The position numbers were made by a program, and so were the translations under genes. 64,000 nucleotides of DNA from Empedobacter falsenii (lineage in GTDB: Bacteria; Bacteroidota; Bacteroidia; Flavobacteriales; Weeksellaceae): assembly GCF_019308355.1 (NCBI RefSeq), contig NZ_JAAGKM010000004.1, forward strand, positions 62,001-126,000. Reading direction: 5' to 3'. Position 1 is the first letter of the stretch. Each line of letters opens with the position of its first letter. The notes under the pieces are model-generated. The model saw only the letters and a program-made list of their open reading frames with translations. It was not told the DNA's origin and did no database searches. Shown here piece after piece: positions 34,705 to 44,100 of the stretch.

Positions 34705-37700
34705 TTAGATTGAATTATTATGTTCAATTTCTTCTTGTGGACGATCAAATTTAACTGGTTTAACTTTTTCTTGTAATGTTTGGAAAACAACAAACAATAC
34801 TGGAATAACAAATAAACCTAAAATTGTACCTACCAATAAACCAAATGCTGCTCCAGTAGCTACAGAACGGTTACCAGCAGATGATACACCTGTTGCAAAT
34901 ACTAATGGCATTAATCCTAAAATAAAGGCAAAAGATGTCATCAAAATTGGACGTAAACGAGCTTTAGCTCCATCTATAGCTGCCTGAACAATTGACATTC
35001 CGTGTACACGTCTTTGTAAAGCGAACTCTACAATCAAAATGGCATTTTTAGCGAGTAACCCAACCAACATGATTAAGGCAATTTGGAAATAGATATTATT
35101 TTCTAATCCAGCTAACCATTGAGATAAATACGCCCCCATCATACCACAAGGAACAGATAATAATACTGCGAATGGTAAAACATAAGATTCATATTGTGCA
35201 GATAAGATAAAGTACACGAATACGATACATAAAGCAAAAATCATTGCTGTTTGAGAACCTGAATTAATCTCCTCACGAGTAAGACCTGTAAAGTCAGTAC
35301 TATAAGAAGTAGATAATGTTTGTTCAGAAACTTGATTAATTGCTGTAATCGCATCACCTGTAGAGAATCCTGGTTTTACTGCTCCTGTAATATTAGCTGA
35401 TGTAAATAAGTTGAAACGGTTAACAGAGTTAGGACCATACACACGTTTTAAAGTCACAAATTGTGAAACTGGTGTCATTGAACCTGCATCCGTTTTCACG
35501 AACATTTTATTTAAGCTTGTTTCATTGATACGATCATCTGGTGAAGCTTGAATGTACACACGGTATTGTTTACCAAAACGTGTAAAGTCAGCTGCATATA
35601 ATCCTCCAATATATCCTTGTAAAGTTGAGAAAATAGAACTTACTGAAACACCAGATTGTTTTGCTCTTTCAATATTAACATCGATTTCGTATTGAGGAAA
35701 ACCTGTGTTTAAAGATGTTTGAGCATACATAATTTCTGGACGTTGCATTAAAGCACCAATATATTCCTTTGCAACTTTATCAAAATCAGCAATATCTCCA
35801 CCTGTTTTATCTAATAATTTCAACTCGAAACCAGAAGACATACCAAAACCTGGAATTGATGGTGGTTGGAAGAAAATCATTTGAGCATCAGGAATTTGAG
35901 CTGCAGCACCAAATAATTGTCCAATGATTGATTGTACTGATAAAGCATCTGTTGTACGTTCTTCGAATGGCTTCAATTTAATGAACATCATACCATAGTT
36001 AGAACCAGCTCCAGAAATAATAGAGTTACCCGAGATAATTGTTGCTTTATCTAATCCAGGAATTTTTTCAATTTTTTTCTGGAATTCTTTTTCAACTTCA
36101 TATACACGGTCCATAGAAGCACCCGCTGGTAACTCGATATTACCAATAATAAACCCATTATCTTCAGTTGGTACGAAACCTGTTGGCATCATCTTTCCAA
36201 CACCCCAAATTCCTAAACCACTTACAATAATCAATAAGAATGAAATCCATTTGTGTTTAATTAAAAATTTGAATGAATTACCATATTTATGTGTCATACG
36301 ATCAAATGAAGCATTGAAAGCATCAAAGAATCGCTGAATAAAGTTACGTTTTTGCTCTCCTTCTTGATGTGGTTTTAAGAATAAAGCACACAATGCTGGA
36401 GATAATGTCAAGGCATTTAATGCCGAAATTAAAATGGCAACAATTAAAGTAATACCAAATTGTTTGTAGAATACTCCGGTTGGTCCTGAGATAAATGTTA
36501 CTGGTACGAACACCGCACACATTACTAATGTAATTGAGATAATCGCTCCAGAAATTTCATCCATCGCATTTTTCGTTGCATCCATAGGAGCTTCGTGATG
36601 AGACTCCATTCGAGCATGCACGGCTTCCACAACAACAATGGCATCATCCACCACAATACCAATGGCGAGTACTAAGGCAAATAACGTTAATAAGTTTAAC
36701 GAGAATCCTGCCAAATTAAGGAAAAAGAATGTACCAATAATAGACACTGGTACCGCAATCAATGGTACTAATGTAGAACGGAGATCTTGTAAGAAAATAT
36801 ATACAACAATAAATACTAAGATAAACGCCTCTATCATTGTGTGAACAACTTTAGAAATAGACGCATCTAAGAATGTATTTGTATCCATTAAGATAGTGTA
36901 AGAAACTCCTTCTGGTAATAATTTAGAAGCTTTTTCTAACTCAGCTCTTAAGTTTACAATAATTTCTTGTGCATTAGATCCTGGCGTTTGATAAACAGCA
37001 AATACAGCAGAAGGATCTCCATCCATTGCAGAACGTCCTGCATAAGATTGAGCACCAAATTCTACATTTGCTACATCTTTTAATCTTAGAACCTGTCCGT
37101 TTGGTAAAGATTTAATAACAATATTACGATATTGATCTTCTGTCTTGTATCGTCCAGAATATGTAATTGTATATTGGAATGACTGTCCAGAGTTTTCTCC
37201 TAACGAACCAGCAGCAGCTTCAAGAGATTCTTGAGATAAAGCTGCAGAAACTTCAGAAGGAACTAAACCATAACTTGCCATACGAGAAGGATCTAACCAA
37301 ATACGCATAGAATAAGTCATCGCACCAAACACAGTTGCATCCCCTACACCGTTTACACGTTTTAAGGCTGGAATAATATTGATGTTCAAATAATTTTGAA
37401 GATAAATCTCATCGTATTTGGGGTTTGTTGAACTAAACGAAGCAAACATCAATGCTGATGTCTGTTGTTTTTGTGTCACAACCCCTGAACGAGTTACCTC
37501 CGAAGGTAATAATGGTGTAGCACGTGCCACACGGTTTTGTACGTTTACCTGTGCGATATCTCCATCTACACCTGGTTTAAATACAACATCAATAGAAGCA
37601 GAACCGTTATTAGAGGCAGTAGAAGAAATATAATCCATTCCTTCAACCCCATTCACCTGTTCCTCTATCGGGATAATTACAGACTCCATTACTGTCTTTG

Positions 37701-37860
37701 CATTCGCTCCGGGATATGAAGCAGAAATTTTTACAGTAGAGGGTGCAATATCTGGATATTGTGTTACCGGAAGCGATATAAGCCCCAGTATACCCAATAT
37801 CAATATAAGGATAGAAATTACCGTAGATAATACGGGTCTTTCAATAAACTTTTTTAACAT
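34705..37860 (-). CDS. RND multidrug efflux pump (HAE1 family, AcrB-like)
   Basis: 1051 residues, the size of AcrB. Twelve membrane segments with two large periplasmic loops. The proton-relay Asp pair is Asp405-Asp406 in AIGIVVDDAIVVVEAVHARM; the conserved Lys lies in LLAKNAILIVEFAL. The N-terminus (FIERPVLSTVISILILILG) and the GMDYISSTASNNGSASI porter-domain signature fit HAE1. It exports hydrophobic or amphiphilic compounds powered by the proton gradient. Drug range cannot be read from sequence. Confidence 0.97.
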   Translation of the reverse strand: MLKKFIERPVLSTVISILILILGILGLISLPVTQYPDIAPSTVKISASYPGANAKTVMESVIIPIEEQVNGVEGMDYISSTASNNGSASIDVVFKPGVDGDIAQVNVQNRVARATPLLPSEVTRSGVVTQKQQTSALMFASFSSTNPKYDEIYLQNYLNINIIPALKRVNGVGDATVFGAMTYSMRIWLDPSRMASYGLVPSEVSAALSQESLEAAAGSLGENSGQSFQYTITYSGRYKTEDQYRNIVIKSLPNGQVLRLKDVANVEFGAQSYAGRSAMDGDPSAVFAVYQTPGSNAQEIIVNLRAELEKASKLLPEGVSYTILMDTNTFLDASISKVVHTMIEAFILVFIVVYIFLQDLRSTLVPLIAVPVSIIGTFFFLNLAGFSLNLLTLFALVLAIGIVVDDAIVVVEAVHARMESHHEAPMDATKNAMDEISGAIISITLVMCAVFVPVTFISGPTGVFYKQFGITLIVAILISALNALTLSPALCALFLKPHQEGEQKRNFIQRFFDAFNASFDRMTHKYGNSFKFLIKHKWISFLLIIVSGLGIWGVGKMMPTGFVPTEDNGFIIGNIELPAGASMDRVYEVEKEFQKKIEKIPGLDKATIISGNSIISGAGSNYGMMFIKLKPFEERTTDALSVQSIIGQLFGAAAQIPDAQMIFFQPPSIPGFGMSSGFELKLLDKTGGDIADFDKVAKEYIGALMQRPEIMYAQTSLNTGFPQYEIDVNIERAKQSGVSVSSIFSTLQGYIGGLYAADFTRFGKQYRVYIQASPDDRINETSLNKMFVKTDAGSMTPVSQFVTLKRVYGPNSVNRFNLFTSANITGAVKPGFSTGDAITAINQVSEQTLSTSYSTDFTGLTREEINSGSQTAMIFALCIVFVYFILSAQYESYVLPFAVLLSVPCGMMGAYLSQWLAGLENNIYFQIALIMLVGLLAKNAILIVEFALQRRVHGMSIVQAAIDGAKARLRPILMTSFAFILGLMPLVFATGVSSAGNRSVATGAAFGLLVGTILGLFVIPVLFVVFQTLQEKVKPVKFDRPQEEIEHNNSI

Positions 37861-37873
37861 ATCTATTTACAAT

Positions 37874-39115
37874 TTAGAATACCGTTTTTGTAGATTCTAC
37901 GATTTGATCAAAGTTTGCTGGAGTTGGTTTAACAGCTGTTTTATCACGTAGTTTTCCTACACCTTGTGCAACAACTTTATCACCTTTTTTCACTCCGTCT
38001 TTTACAACTGCCATATTATTCGCTCTTTCTACTACAGTAATTGGCGTTGCGTAAGCTGTATCTTTTGTTACTTTGTAAACATAAGTCATACCTTGTTGTT
38101 CAAACGTTGCAGCCTCTGGCACAACCAATACATCAACATAAGTTTTTGGAACACGAATACGCCCTGAGTTACCATTTGCCAAAAGCTTAGCCTCATTATT
38201 GAACGTAACACGGAAATCAATTGTCCCTGTTGTTGGATTAATTTGACCAGTTACAGTTTGTATTTTACCTTTCTCAGGATAAACATCTCCATTAGCTAAT
38301 ACTAATTCAACTGCTGGAATTTTGTTTAATTTATCTTTTAAAGTTGATCCTTCAGATTTAGAAATAAAGTTTAAATATTCTTTCTCATTCATAGAGAAAT
38401 AAGCATATACTCTACTTGTATTTGAAACTGTAGTAATTGGAGTTTGATCCGTAGGACCAACTAATGTCCCTTGACGAGAATTAATAGAACCAACTACTCC
38501 ACTAATAGGTGCTCTTACAACAGAATAGTCAACATTTGCTTGCGCTCCTTTATAACTTGCTTGCGCTTGAGTAACACCAGCCTGCGCTTGAGACTTAGCC
38601 GCTACAGCTTGATTGTAACTCGCTTGTGCTTTTGCTAGATTAGCTTTTGCAGTTTCTAATTGTACATTACTAATAATGTTTTTCTGTACCAAAGGAGTTA
38701 ATTTGTTCACCTCTACCTGAGCTGCTTGCACTGCCGCTTGCGCTGCACTTACATTAGCCTGAGCCGCTTTTACATTAGCTTGCGCAGCACCAACACCAGA
38801 TTTTAAAGCATCCGCATTTTGAGTTAAAACATTTGTTTCTAATTTGAACAAAGGCTGACCAGCTTGTACATATTGGCCTTCATCAACATAAACTTCTGTA
38901 ATGTATCCTTGGATTTTTGCACGAACATCATTATTTACGATACCTTGAATATTTGCAGGGTATTCATCATAACTCGTCACCACTTTCGTAGGCACATCAA
39001 CTACCGGATAAGGTGTTGGACCTTGTGCTTGTTGAGCAGCAGCATTGTCTTTCTTTCCACAAGAACTCAAAGCTATTGCCAAAGCACCAACCATTATAAC
39101 GTTAACGTTTTTCAT
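37874..39115 (-). CDS. RND efflux membrane fusion protein, lipoprotein
   Basis: 413 residues, periplasmic adaptor of the pump. Lipoprotein Cys19 (ALSSCGKK). Barrel-sandwich halves PIFKLE-type (AGQPLFKLETNVL) and PISGVVGSINSRQGTLVGP frame a coiled-coil hairpin (about 85-200) made almost wholly of Ala, Gln and Val heptads (VKAAQANVSAAQAAVQAAQ). A beta barrel and the membrane-proximal domain (KDGVKKGDKVVAQGVGKLRD) follow. It is 7 bp from the regulator gene and 13 bp from the pump gene. Confidence 0.95.
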   Translation of the reverse strand: MKNVNVIMVGALAIALSSCGKKDNAAAQQAQGPTPYPVVDVPTKVVTSYDEYPANIQGIVNNDVRAKIQGYITEVYVDEGQYVQAGQPLFKLETNVLTQNADALKSGVGAAQANVKAAQANVSAAQAAVQAAQVEVNKLTPLVQKNIISNVQLETAKANLAKAQASYNQAVAAKSQAQAGVTQAQASYKGAQANVDYSVVRAPISGVVGSINSRQGTLVGPTDQTPITTVSNTSRVYAYFSMNEKEYLNFISKSEGSTLKDKLNKIPAVELVLANGDVYPEKGKIQTVTGQINPTTGTIDFRVTFNNEAKLLANGNSGRIRVPKTYVDVLVVPEAATFEQQGMTYVYKVTKDTAYATPITVVERANNMAVVKDGVKKGDKVVAQGVGKLRDKTAVKPTPANFDQIVESTKTVF

Positions 39116-39122
39116 ATTACTT

Positions 39123-39617
39123 TTACTTATTTTCTAGTTGAATTTTATTTATTTTTTGTATTGTTTCGTCTAATATCACTTTTGTTTGATTAAGATGTTC
39201 CAAATAGATATCAATTACTCTATTTTCAACATTCTTAGAAAGCGTATTATTCGCTAGTTTATGTTCTTTTATTCGATTTGTATAACCTATATCTTGAGAA
39301 ATCATTTCAAATAAAAAATCTAATTTCTCTGTCAAATAATTAAAATTTAATCTAAAATATCTTTTTCTAGAGTTAATTTTATTTATGTACTCGATGTGTT
39401 TCATCGATAGTAAGTAGTTAATAGAGTTTGATAAGGAACTTTTACTAACATTAAAAATCTCAAGAAGTTCTTCAAACGTGAATCCTTCCTCATCAGACTC
39501 TAAAATCATGTATGCTGACAACTTAGCTGTCAATGGAGGAAAACTGTAAGTTCTCTCCAAAAAAGCACTAAAGCTGCAAAAAAGATCCGAATTACATGCT
39601 TGATTTTTTATATTCAT
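39123..39617 (-). CDS. MarR/GbsR-type transcriptional regulator of the efflux operon
   Basis: 164 residues with a winged helix-turn-helix (AKLSAYMILESDEEGFTFEELLEIFNVSKSSLSNSINYL-type region about 30-75, then IEYINKINSRKRYFRLN as the wing). The C-terminal half is helical, probably the dimer interface. It is the first gene of the RND operon, so it is likely an autoregulated repressor binding the inverted repeat at 39653-39684. Placement between MarR and GbsR/TrmB-like groups is uncertain. Confidence 0.85.
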   Translation of the reverse strand: MNIKNQACNSDLFCSFSAFLERTYSFPPLTAKLSAYMILESDEEGFTFEELLEIFNVSKSSLSNSINYLLSMKHIEYINKINSRKRYFRLNFNYLTEKLDFLFEMISQDIGYTNRIKEHKLANNTLSKNVENRVIDIYLEHLNQTKVILDETIQKINKIQLENK

Positions 39618-39642
39618 AATGTGTATAATCTACAAAACCATG

Positions 39643-39650
39643 CAAATATA
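39643..39650 (-). promoter_or_regulatory. -7 promoter box of the RND efflux operon
   Basis: Minus-strand TATATTTG, a perfect TAnnTTTG match, 25 bases before the regulator ATG. TGTG lies 19 bases upstream as a possible -33 element, inside the inverted repeat. Confidence 0.65.
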
Positions 39651-39652
39651 AA

Positions 39653-39684
39653 ATAGTTAGTTCGGTTTACACAGAACTAACTAT
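39653..39684. promoter_or_regulatory. Operator-like inverted repeat over the RND promoter
   Basis: Perfect 11-bp arms ATAGTTAGTTC / GAACTAACTAT with a 10-bp spacer. One arm lies between the -7 and -33 regions and the other just upstream, as expected for a repressor that blocks RNA polymerase. Confidence 0.75.
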
Positions 39685-39846
39685 ACTTTTTTCGTTATTT
39701 AACAATAAATTAAATTAATAATTTGTTAATCCACTATTTTTAAGACTAACAAAAAATAGACCAAACCAATTAATAATAAGTCAATTATAGTAAATTTAAT
39801 TATTATTTTATACAATATTAGATAAGCAACCTTTTGTTTAAAAGAA

Positions 39847-40407
39847 CTATTGAAGTTTAAAATTTATAGGAGTTTTTCTTAAAAAAGTATTAATTTCATC
39901 AATATCGTTCTGGTAATCAAATTTTAAATCTTCATGAAATTTATTAAAAATAGAAAAAATCAATTTCAATCTCCCATGTTGATAGTTGTATAATTTTTCT
40001 GCATTATCTCCTATTGTATAAGTTTCAAAAAGATAAGGATAACGATTAAAAGATTCTTGAATGATATATTTTCTCAATTCAAATTCGGAAACTTTATCTT
40101 TCGTAATTTGAACATGATAATTCACGATTCCACTCAATGTTTTTAGCGTCAACAACAATTGACGATGACTTCTATTTATATTAATTTGATTAATTAAATG
40201 ATGAGATTTTTTAAACTGTAAATCAATCTTTACATAAATATTTTTTACACGATCTTGCAGATCATTTTCATCTTCTAATAATTGAAAATGTAAATGCTCT
40301 ACCAAGGTTTCATCTTTATTGATAAGACGCAAAAGAAGTTTATCTTTTTCTTTTGAAGGAAGATCTAAAATGGAGATTTTCAACTCGGGAACGTCTTTCA
40401 ATTTCAT
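39847..40407 (-). CDS. Conserved hypothetical protein, 186 aa
   Basis: Soluble, basic, mainly alpha-helical protein, without signal peptide, membrane segment or known motif. The N-terminal half has an amphipathic region (LSILDLPSKEKDKLLLRLINKDE-like) and there is a charged mid-section (DRVKNIYVKIDLQFKKSHHL). It lies alone between the RND operon promoter region and a divergent gene. I do not recognise a family. Confidence 0.8.
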   Translation of the reverse strand: MKLKDVPELKISILDLPSKEKDKLLLRLINKDETLVEHLHFQLLEDENDLQDRVKNIYVKIDLQFKKSHHLINQININRSHRQLLLTLKTLSGIVNYHVQITKDKVSEFELRKYIIQESFNRYPYLFETYTIGDNAEKLYNYQHGRLKLIFSIFNKFHEDLKFDYQNDIDEINTFLRKTPINFKLQ

Positions 40408-40527
40408 ACTTATTTTGTTTGTTGTTAGCTTGCTTAAAATTACAAAAATATTCGAGAAAATTCATTTTACACAAAACGATTAAATCATATAAATAATGTA
40501 TATTCGAAAAAATAAATCATAACCTAA

Positions 40528-41133
40528 ATGCCAAAATCACTCAAAATCTACATCATTTCTTCAGTTCTCCTCATTTTATTTTTATTGAGTTTAAACCTTA
40601 TGGGGTTGAATTTAAAAGGAGAATATACCTATCAAATTCTTGCTTGGACTTGGATTATTTTCACCTTTTACATCGTTATTAAATTTTGGAAAATTATCTA
40701 TATCAAAATTTATGGTTTTTTACTTTTTGCTTTAGTTGGATTGAGCATTTTACCAATGGCAATTCCGTTTCTATCTATCGTTAGTTTTTTATTCAATATG
40801 AATACAATTCAAACCATTAAAGTAAATGATGAATATAAAATAGTAGTTACGAAAAAAGTTATGGCAATGAAACGTGCTTATATCTATAATTCTGAATCTA
40901 AACTTCTTATTTTAGAAAAATCACAAAATATTGCGAGACCTGATTATAGTGACATTGTTTCTGAAACATTAAATATTAATTCTGATGATCCAAAGCGATA
41001 TGAATACGTAAATGAACCTATTCAACAAGCTAAATTGGTTTCTGTAAACAAGGATAGTATTGGAATTGAATATCAAATTCTCAACAAAAAGAAAATTATT
41101 TATCATAATCTTAACGAAACTTATGGATATTAA
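40528..41133 (+). CDS. Small membrane protein of unknown function, 201 aa
   Basis: About three to four N-terminal hydrophobic segments in residues 5-95, then a soluble domain of about 100 residues starting KVNDEYKIVVTKKVMAMKRAY. The soluble part is beta-rich and hydrophilic. No motif is recognised. It ends 56 bp before the J-domain gene, which has its own promoter box, so the two need not be co-expressed. Confidence 0.8.
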   Translation: MPKSLKIYIISSVLLILFLLSLNLMGLNLKGEYTYQILAWTWIIFTFYIVIKFWKIIYIKIYGFLLFALVGLSILPMAIPFLSIVSFLFNMNTIQTIKVNDEYKIVVTKKVMAMKRAYIYNSESKLLILEKSQNIARPDYSDIVSETLNINSDDPKRYEYVNEPIQQAKLVSVNKDSIGIEYQILNKKKIIYHNLNETYGY

Positions 41134-41157
41134 ACGTATTTCGTGATTTATAATCCG

Positions 41158-41165
41158 TACTTTTG
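41158..41165 (+). promoter_or_regulatory. -7 promoter box for the J-domain/KTSC gene
   Basis: TACTTTTG, a perfect TAnnTTTG match, 24 bases before the ATG at 41190. An in-frame TTG inside this box is not the start. Confidence 0.6.
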
Positions 41166-41189
41166 CACTCCGAAAAATGGATTATAATT

Positions 41190-41636
41190 ATGAAAAGCGT
41201 TGTAGAACACAGAAAATTACTTGGAGTTGATAAAAATGTAACTCTAAAAGAGTTGAAAACAATTTACAGAAATACGATGAAAGATGCGCATCCTGATAAA
41301 TTTATCAACGACGAAGCAGGTAAAATAGAAGCTGAAGAAAAAAGTAAAGTTGTGATCGAAGCATACCACTTTTTAGTAAGTATTAATCCTGAAACGCACG
41401 AAAAAAATAAAGAAGAATATACGATTACAACTGCAAAATCTAACATTCATGATTTTTATATGGATGAACAAATTTTGAAAGTAGAACATTTAGATGGAAA
41501 TCATTACGAATATTTCGGTGTTCCTAAAAACACTTACATCAAAATGGTAAATTCTGACTCTCCAAGCCGTTTTGCAAGAAGACATATCTATGGAAAATTT
41601 ACGCATAGAAAAGCTGGTGAAGCAATGAAAGATTAA
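41190..41636 (+). CDS. J-domain protein fused to a KTSC domain
   Basis: 148 residues. N-terminal J domain with the HPD triad at 34-36 (MKDAHPDKF), which should stimulate a DnaK ATPase. C-terminal KTSC-type domain (about 95-145: YEYFGVPKNTYIKMVNSDSPSRFARRHIYGKF in outline). KTSC domains are found with nucleic-acid or stress proteins. The ATG is placed after the -7 box; the longer TTG start lies in the box. It is monocistronic with a following terminator. Confidence 0.88.
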   Translation: MKSVVEHRKLLGVDKNVTLKELKTIYRNTMKDAHPDKFINDEAGKIEAEEKSKVVIEAYHFLVSINPETHEKNKEEYTITTAKSNIHDFYMDEQILKVEHLDGNHYEYFGVPKNTYIKMVNSDSPSRFARRHIYGKFTHRKAGEAMKD

Positions 41637-41660
41637 TTATCGGAACGATATATAACAAAA

Positions 41661-41684
41661 AAACCACTTCAATCGAAGTGGTTT
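41661..41684. terminator. Bidirectional terminator between J/KTSC and DHS-like genes
   Basis: Stem AAACCACTTC / GAAGTGGTTT with loop aatc, the same stem as at 3470-3499. T runs on both strands. Confidence 0.92.
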
Positions 41685-41709
41685 TTTTATGCTTAATATA
41701 TTCTATTGA

Positions 41710-42684
41710 TTAGTTTCCTAAAATATAGTTGAAAATCAATGGAGCAACAATAGTCGCATCAGATTCTATCATATATTTTGGTGTATCAACATCTAATTTA
41801 CCCCATGTAATTTTCTCATTTGGAACTGCTCCAGAATAAGATCCGTAAGATGTTGTAGAATCAGAAATTTGACAGAAATACGCCCAGAAAGGAACATCTG
41901 TCCACTCTAAATCTTGGTACATCATTGGAACAACACAAATTGGGAAATCTCCAGAGATACCACCAGCAATTTGGAAGAAACCTACACCTTTACCATCAGA
42001 ATTAGCACGATACCACTCTGTTAAGTAAATCATGTACTCAATTCCAGATTTTACTGTAGACGCTTTTAAATTTCCTTTGATTACGTTAGACGCAAAAATG
42101 TTTCCTGTTGTAGAGTCTTCCCAACCTGGACAAACGATAGGTAAATTTTTCTCAGCAGCAGCAACAATCCAAGAATCTTTCGGATCAATTTCGTAGTATT
42201 GCTCTAAAACTCCAGAATTTACAACTTGGTATAAAAATTCGTGTGGTAAATAACGCTCACCTTTTTCTTCTGCTGCATGCCAAACATTCTCTAAATGCTC
42301 TTGTAAACGACGAAAAGCCTCCTCTTCTGGAATACAAGTATCTGTAACACGGTTGAAGTGTGTATCTAACAATTCGCGCTCTTGCTCTGGTGTTAAATCA
42401 CGGTAATTTGGAATTCTTTTATAGTGAGAATGCGCAACTAAATTCATTACGTCTTCTTCTAAATTTGCTCCTGTACAAGAAATGATGTGCACTTTATCTT
42501 GGCGAATCATTTCCGCTAATGAAATTCCTAATTCAGCAGTAGACATTGCTCCACCCAAAGAAATTAACATTTTACCACCTTCTAACAAGTGTTGCTCATA
42601 TCCTTTTGCAGCGTCAACTAAAGCAGCTGCATTAAAGTGTCTATAGTTATGTTCTATAAACTGACTGATTGGTCCTTTACTCAT
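41710..42684 (-). CDS. Deoxyhypusine-synthase-like protein, candidate homospermidine synthase
   Basis: 324 residues of the deoxyhypusine synthase fold, which transfers an aminobutyl group from spermidine using NAD. The catalytic Lys of human DHS (Lys329 in SWGKI) matches Lys296 in ITWGKLDV; NAD-site patches include ISLGGAMSTAELG and SCTGANLEEDV. Bacteria lack the eIF5A substrate. Anabaena SpeY, a DHS-like enzyme, makes homospermidine, which is the best analogy. It follows speA by 33 bp, so both probably belong to one polyamine pathway. The true substrate is not proven. Confidence 0.9.
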   Translation of the reverse strand: MSKGPISQFIEHNYRHFNAAALVDAAKGYEQHLLEGGKMLISLGGAMSTAELGISLAEMIRQDKVHIISCTGANLEEDVMNLVAHSHYKRIPNYRDLTPEQERELLDTHFNRVTDTCIPEEEAFRRLQEHLENVWHAAEEKGERYLPHEFLYQVVNSGVLEQYYEIDPKDSWIVAAAEKNLPIVCPGWEDSTTGNIFASNVIKGNLKASTVKSGIEYMIYLTEWYRANSDGKGVGFFQIAGGISGDFPICVVPMMYQDLEWTDVPFWAYFCQISDSTTSYGSYSGAVPNEKITWGKLDVDTPKYMIESDATIVAPLIFNYILGN

Positions 42685-42717
42685 TTTATTTGTTTTATAT
42701 TTTATTAAAAATTCTAA

Positions 42718-44100
42718 TTATTTATATCCTAATGTATTCAACACATCTTGATGCGTTTGTTCTTCTGAATATACTTTTGCTTCATAATTTTCGTCAATCA
42801 AAATATATTTGGGCTGAGGAATTAAACAGTGATTAATTCCACCAAAACCACTAATATTATCTTGGTAAGCTCCTGTATTAAAGAAACCGATATACAATGG
42901 TTTTGCTTGATCATATTTCGGAAGATAAATGGCATTTACATGCTGTTCTGAATTGTAATAATCGTCAGAATCACATGTTAAACCTCCTAATAATACACGT
43001 TCATACTTATCGTACCAACGGTTAATTGGCAACATTACAAATCGTTTCGAAATTGCCCAAGCATCTGGCAAAGTTGTCATAAAAGAAGAATCGATCATAT
43101 CCCAATACTCTTTATCATTTTGTTTCTTTTGATAAAGAATTTTGTAGACTACTCCTCCACTTTCTCCTACTGTAAACGAACCAAATTCTGTAAAAATATT
43201 TGGAACAGGAATTCCTTCTTCATCACAAATCATTTTAATTTGCAACAAGATTTCTTTCGCCATGTATTCGTAATCATATTCGAAATTCAACGAATTTTTG
43301 ATTGGGAATCCACCACCAATATTCAAACTATCTAATTCTGGACAAACTTTTTTAAGGTTTACATAAACTCTCAAACATTTTGTCAACTCATTCCAATAAT
43401 ACGAATTGTCTTTAATTCCTGTATTAATAAAGAAATGAAGCATTTTCAATTTAATGCGTTCATTAGGTTTTACCATTGTCTGATAAAAAGGAACAATATC
43501 CTTGTAACCAATTCCTAAACGAGAAGTATAAAATTCAAATTTTGGTTCTTCTTCCGATGCAATACGAATTCCGATTTCAAAATCACCTTCAATTGCCTCA
43601 GAAAACAAATCAACTTCCTCGTAATTGTCAATTACTGTAATCGTTTTACGATGTCCGCTATTTACCAAACGAGCAATATTTTCTACATATTCCTCACGCT
43701 TGAAACCGTTACAAACAACATATTGATCGTCTGTAATCAAACCTTCTCCAATCAAATTTTCGACAATATTAATGTCAAATGCAGAAGATGTCTCAATGTG
43801 AATATCGTTTTTTAATGCTTCACCTAAAATGTGACGAAAGTGAGAACTTTTTGTACAATAACAATAATTGTAAGTTCCCTCATAGTTTAACTCTTCACGC
43901 GCTTTTTCGAACCAACCTTTCGCTTTCTGAATGTTTTGCGAAATTTTAGGCAAATATGTGAATTTTAATGGTGTTCCATGTTCTTCGACCAAAGCTTTTA
44001 GGTCAATTCCATTAAATTTTAAGTACTCTCCATCTAATTCAAATTCATCTTGTGGAAAGTCAAATGATTGCGTGATTAAATCTATGTATTTAGTTTTCAT
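42718..44100 (-). CDS. speA: Arginine decarboxylase, PLP alanine-racemase fold (fold III)
   Basis: 460 residues of the ODC/LysA/SpeA superfamily, the short form annotated as arginine decarboxylase in flavobacteria, against over 630 residues in E. coli SpeA. PLP Lys84 in YCTKSS; phosphate loop GGGF (262-265); TEFGSFTV (Glu305 region) matching the usual EPGR; Cys376 and Asp in CDSDDYY near the active site. Product agmatine would feed putrescine synthesis. The gene forms an operon with the DHS-like gene. No agmatinase or deiminase gene is in the window. Diamino-acid specificity is inferred from family naming. Confidence 0.88.
   Translation of the reverse strand: MKTKYIDLITQSFDFPQDEFELDGEYLKFNGIDLKALVEEHGTPLKFTYLPKISQNIQKAKGWFEKAREELNYEGTYNYCYCTKSSHFRHILGEALKNDIHIETSSAFDINIVENLIGEGLITDDQYVVCNGFKREEYVENIARLVNSGHRKTITVIDNYEEVDLFSEAIEGDFEIGIRIASEEEPKFEFYTSRLGIGYKDIVPFYQTMVKPNERIKLKMLHFFINTGIKDNSYYWNELTKCLRVYVNLKKVCPELDSLNIGGGFPIKNSLNFEYDYEYMAKEILLQIKMICDEEGIPVPNIFTEFGSFTVGESGGVVYKILYQKKQNDKEYWDMIDSSFMTTLPDAWAISKRFVMLPINRWYDKYERVLLGGLTCDSDDYYNSEQHVNAIYLPKYDQAKPLYIGFFNTGAYQDNISGFGGINHCLIPQPKYILIDENYEAKVYSEEQTHQDVLNTLGYK

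Noticed and set aside
38864-39193. 109-codon plus-strand frame over the membrane fusion protein and regulator starts
   Set aside because: Antisense shadow of well-supported genes; translation is rich in Phe, Ile, Tyr and Cys.
39699-39729. Second dyad TTAACAA / TTGTTAA upstream of the RND operon
   Set aside because: Only 7-bp AT-rich arms with a 17-bp spacer; can arise by chance and is not placed on a promoter element.
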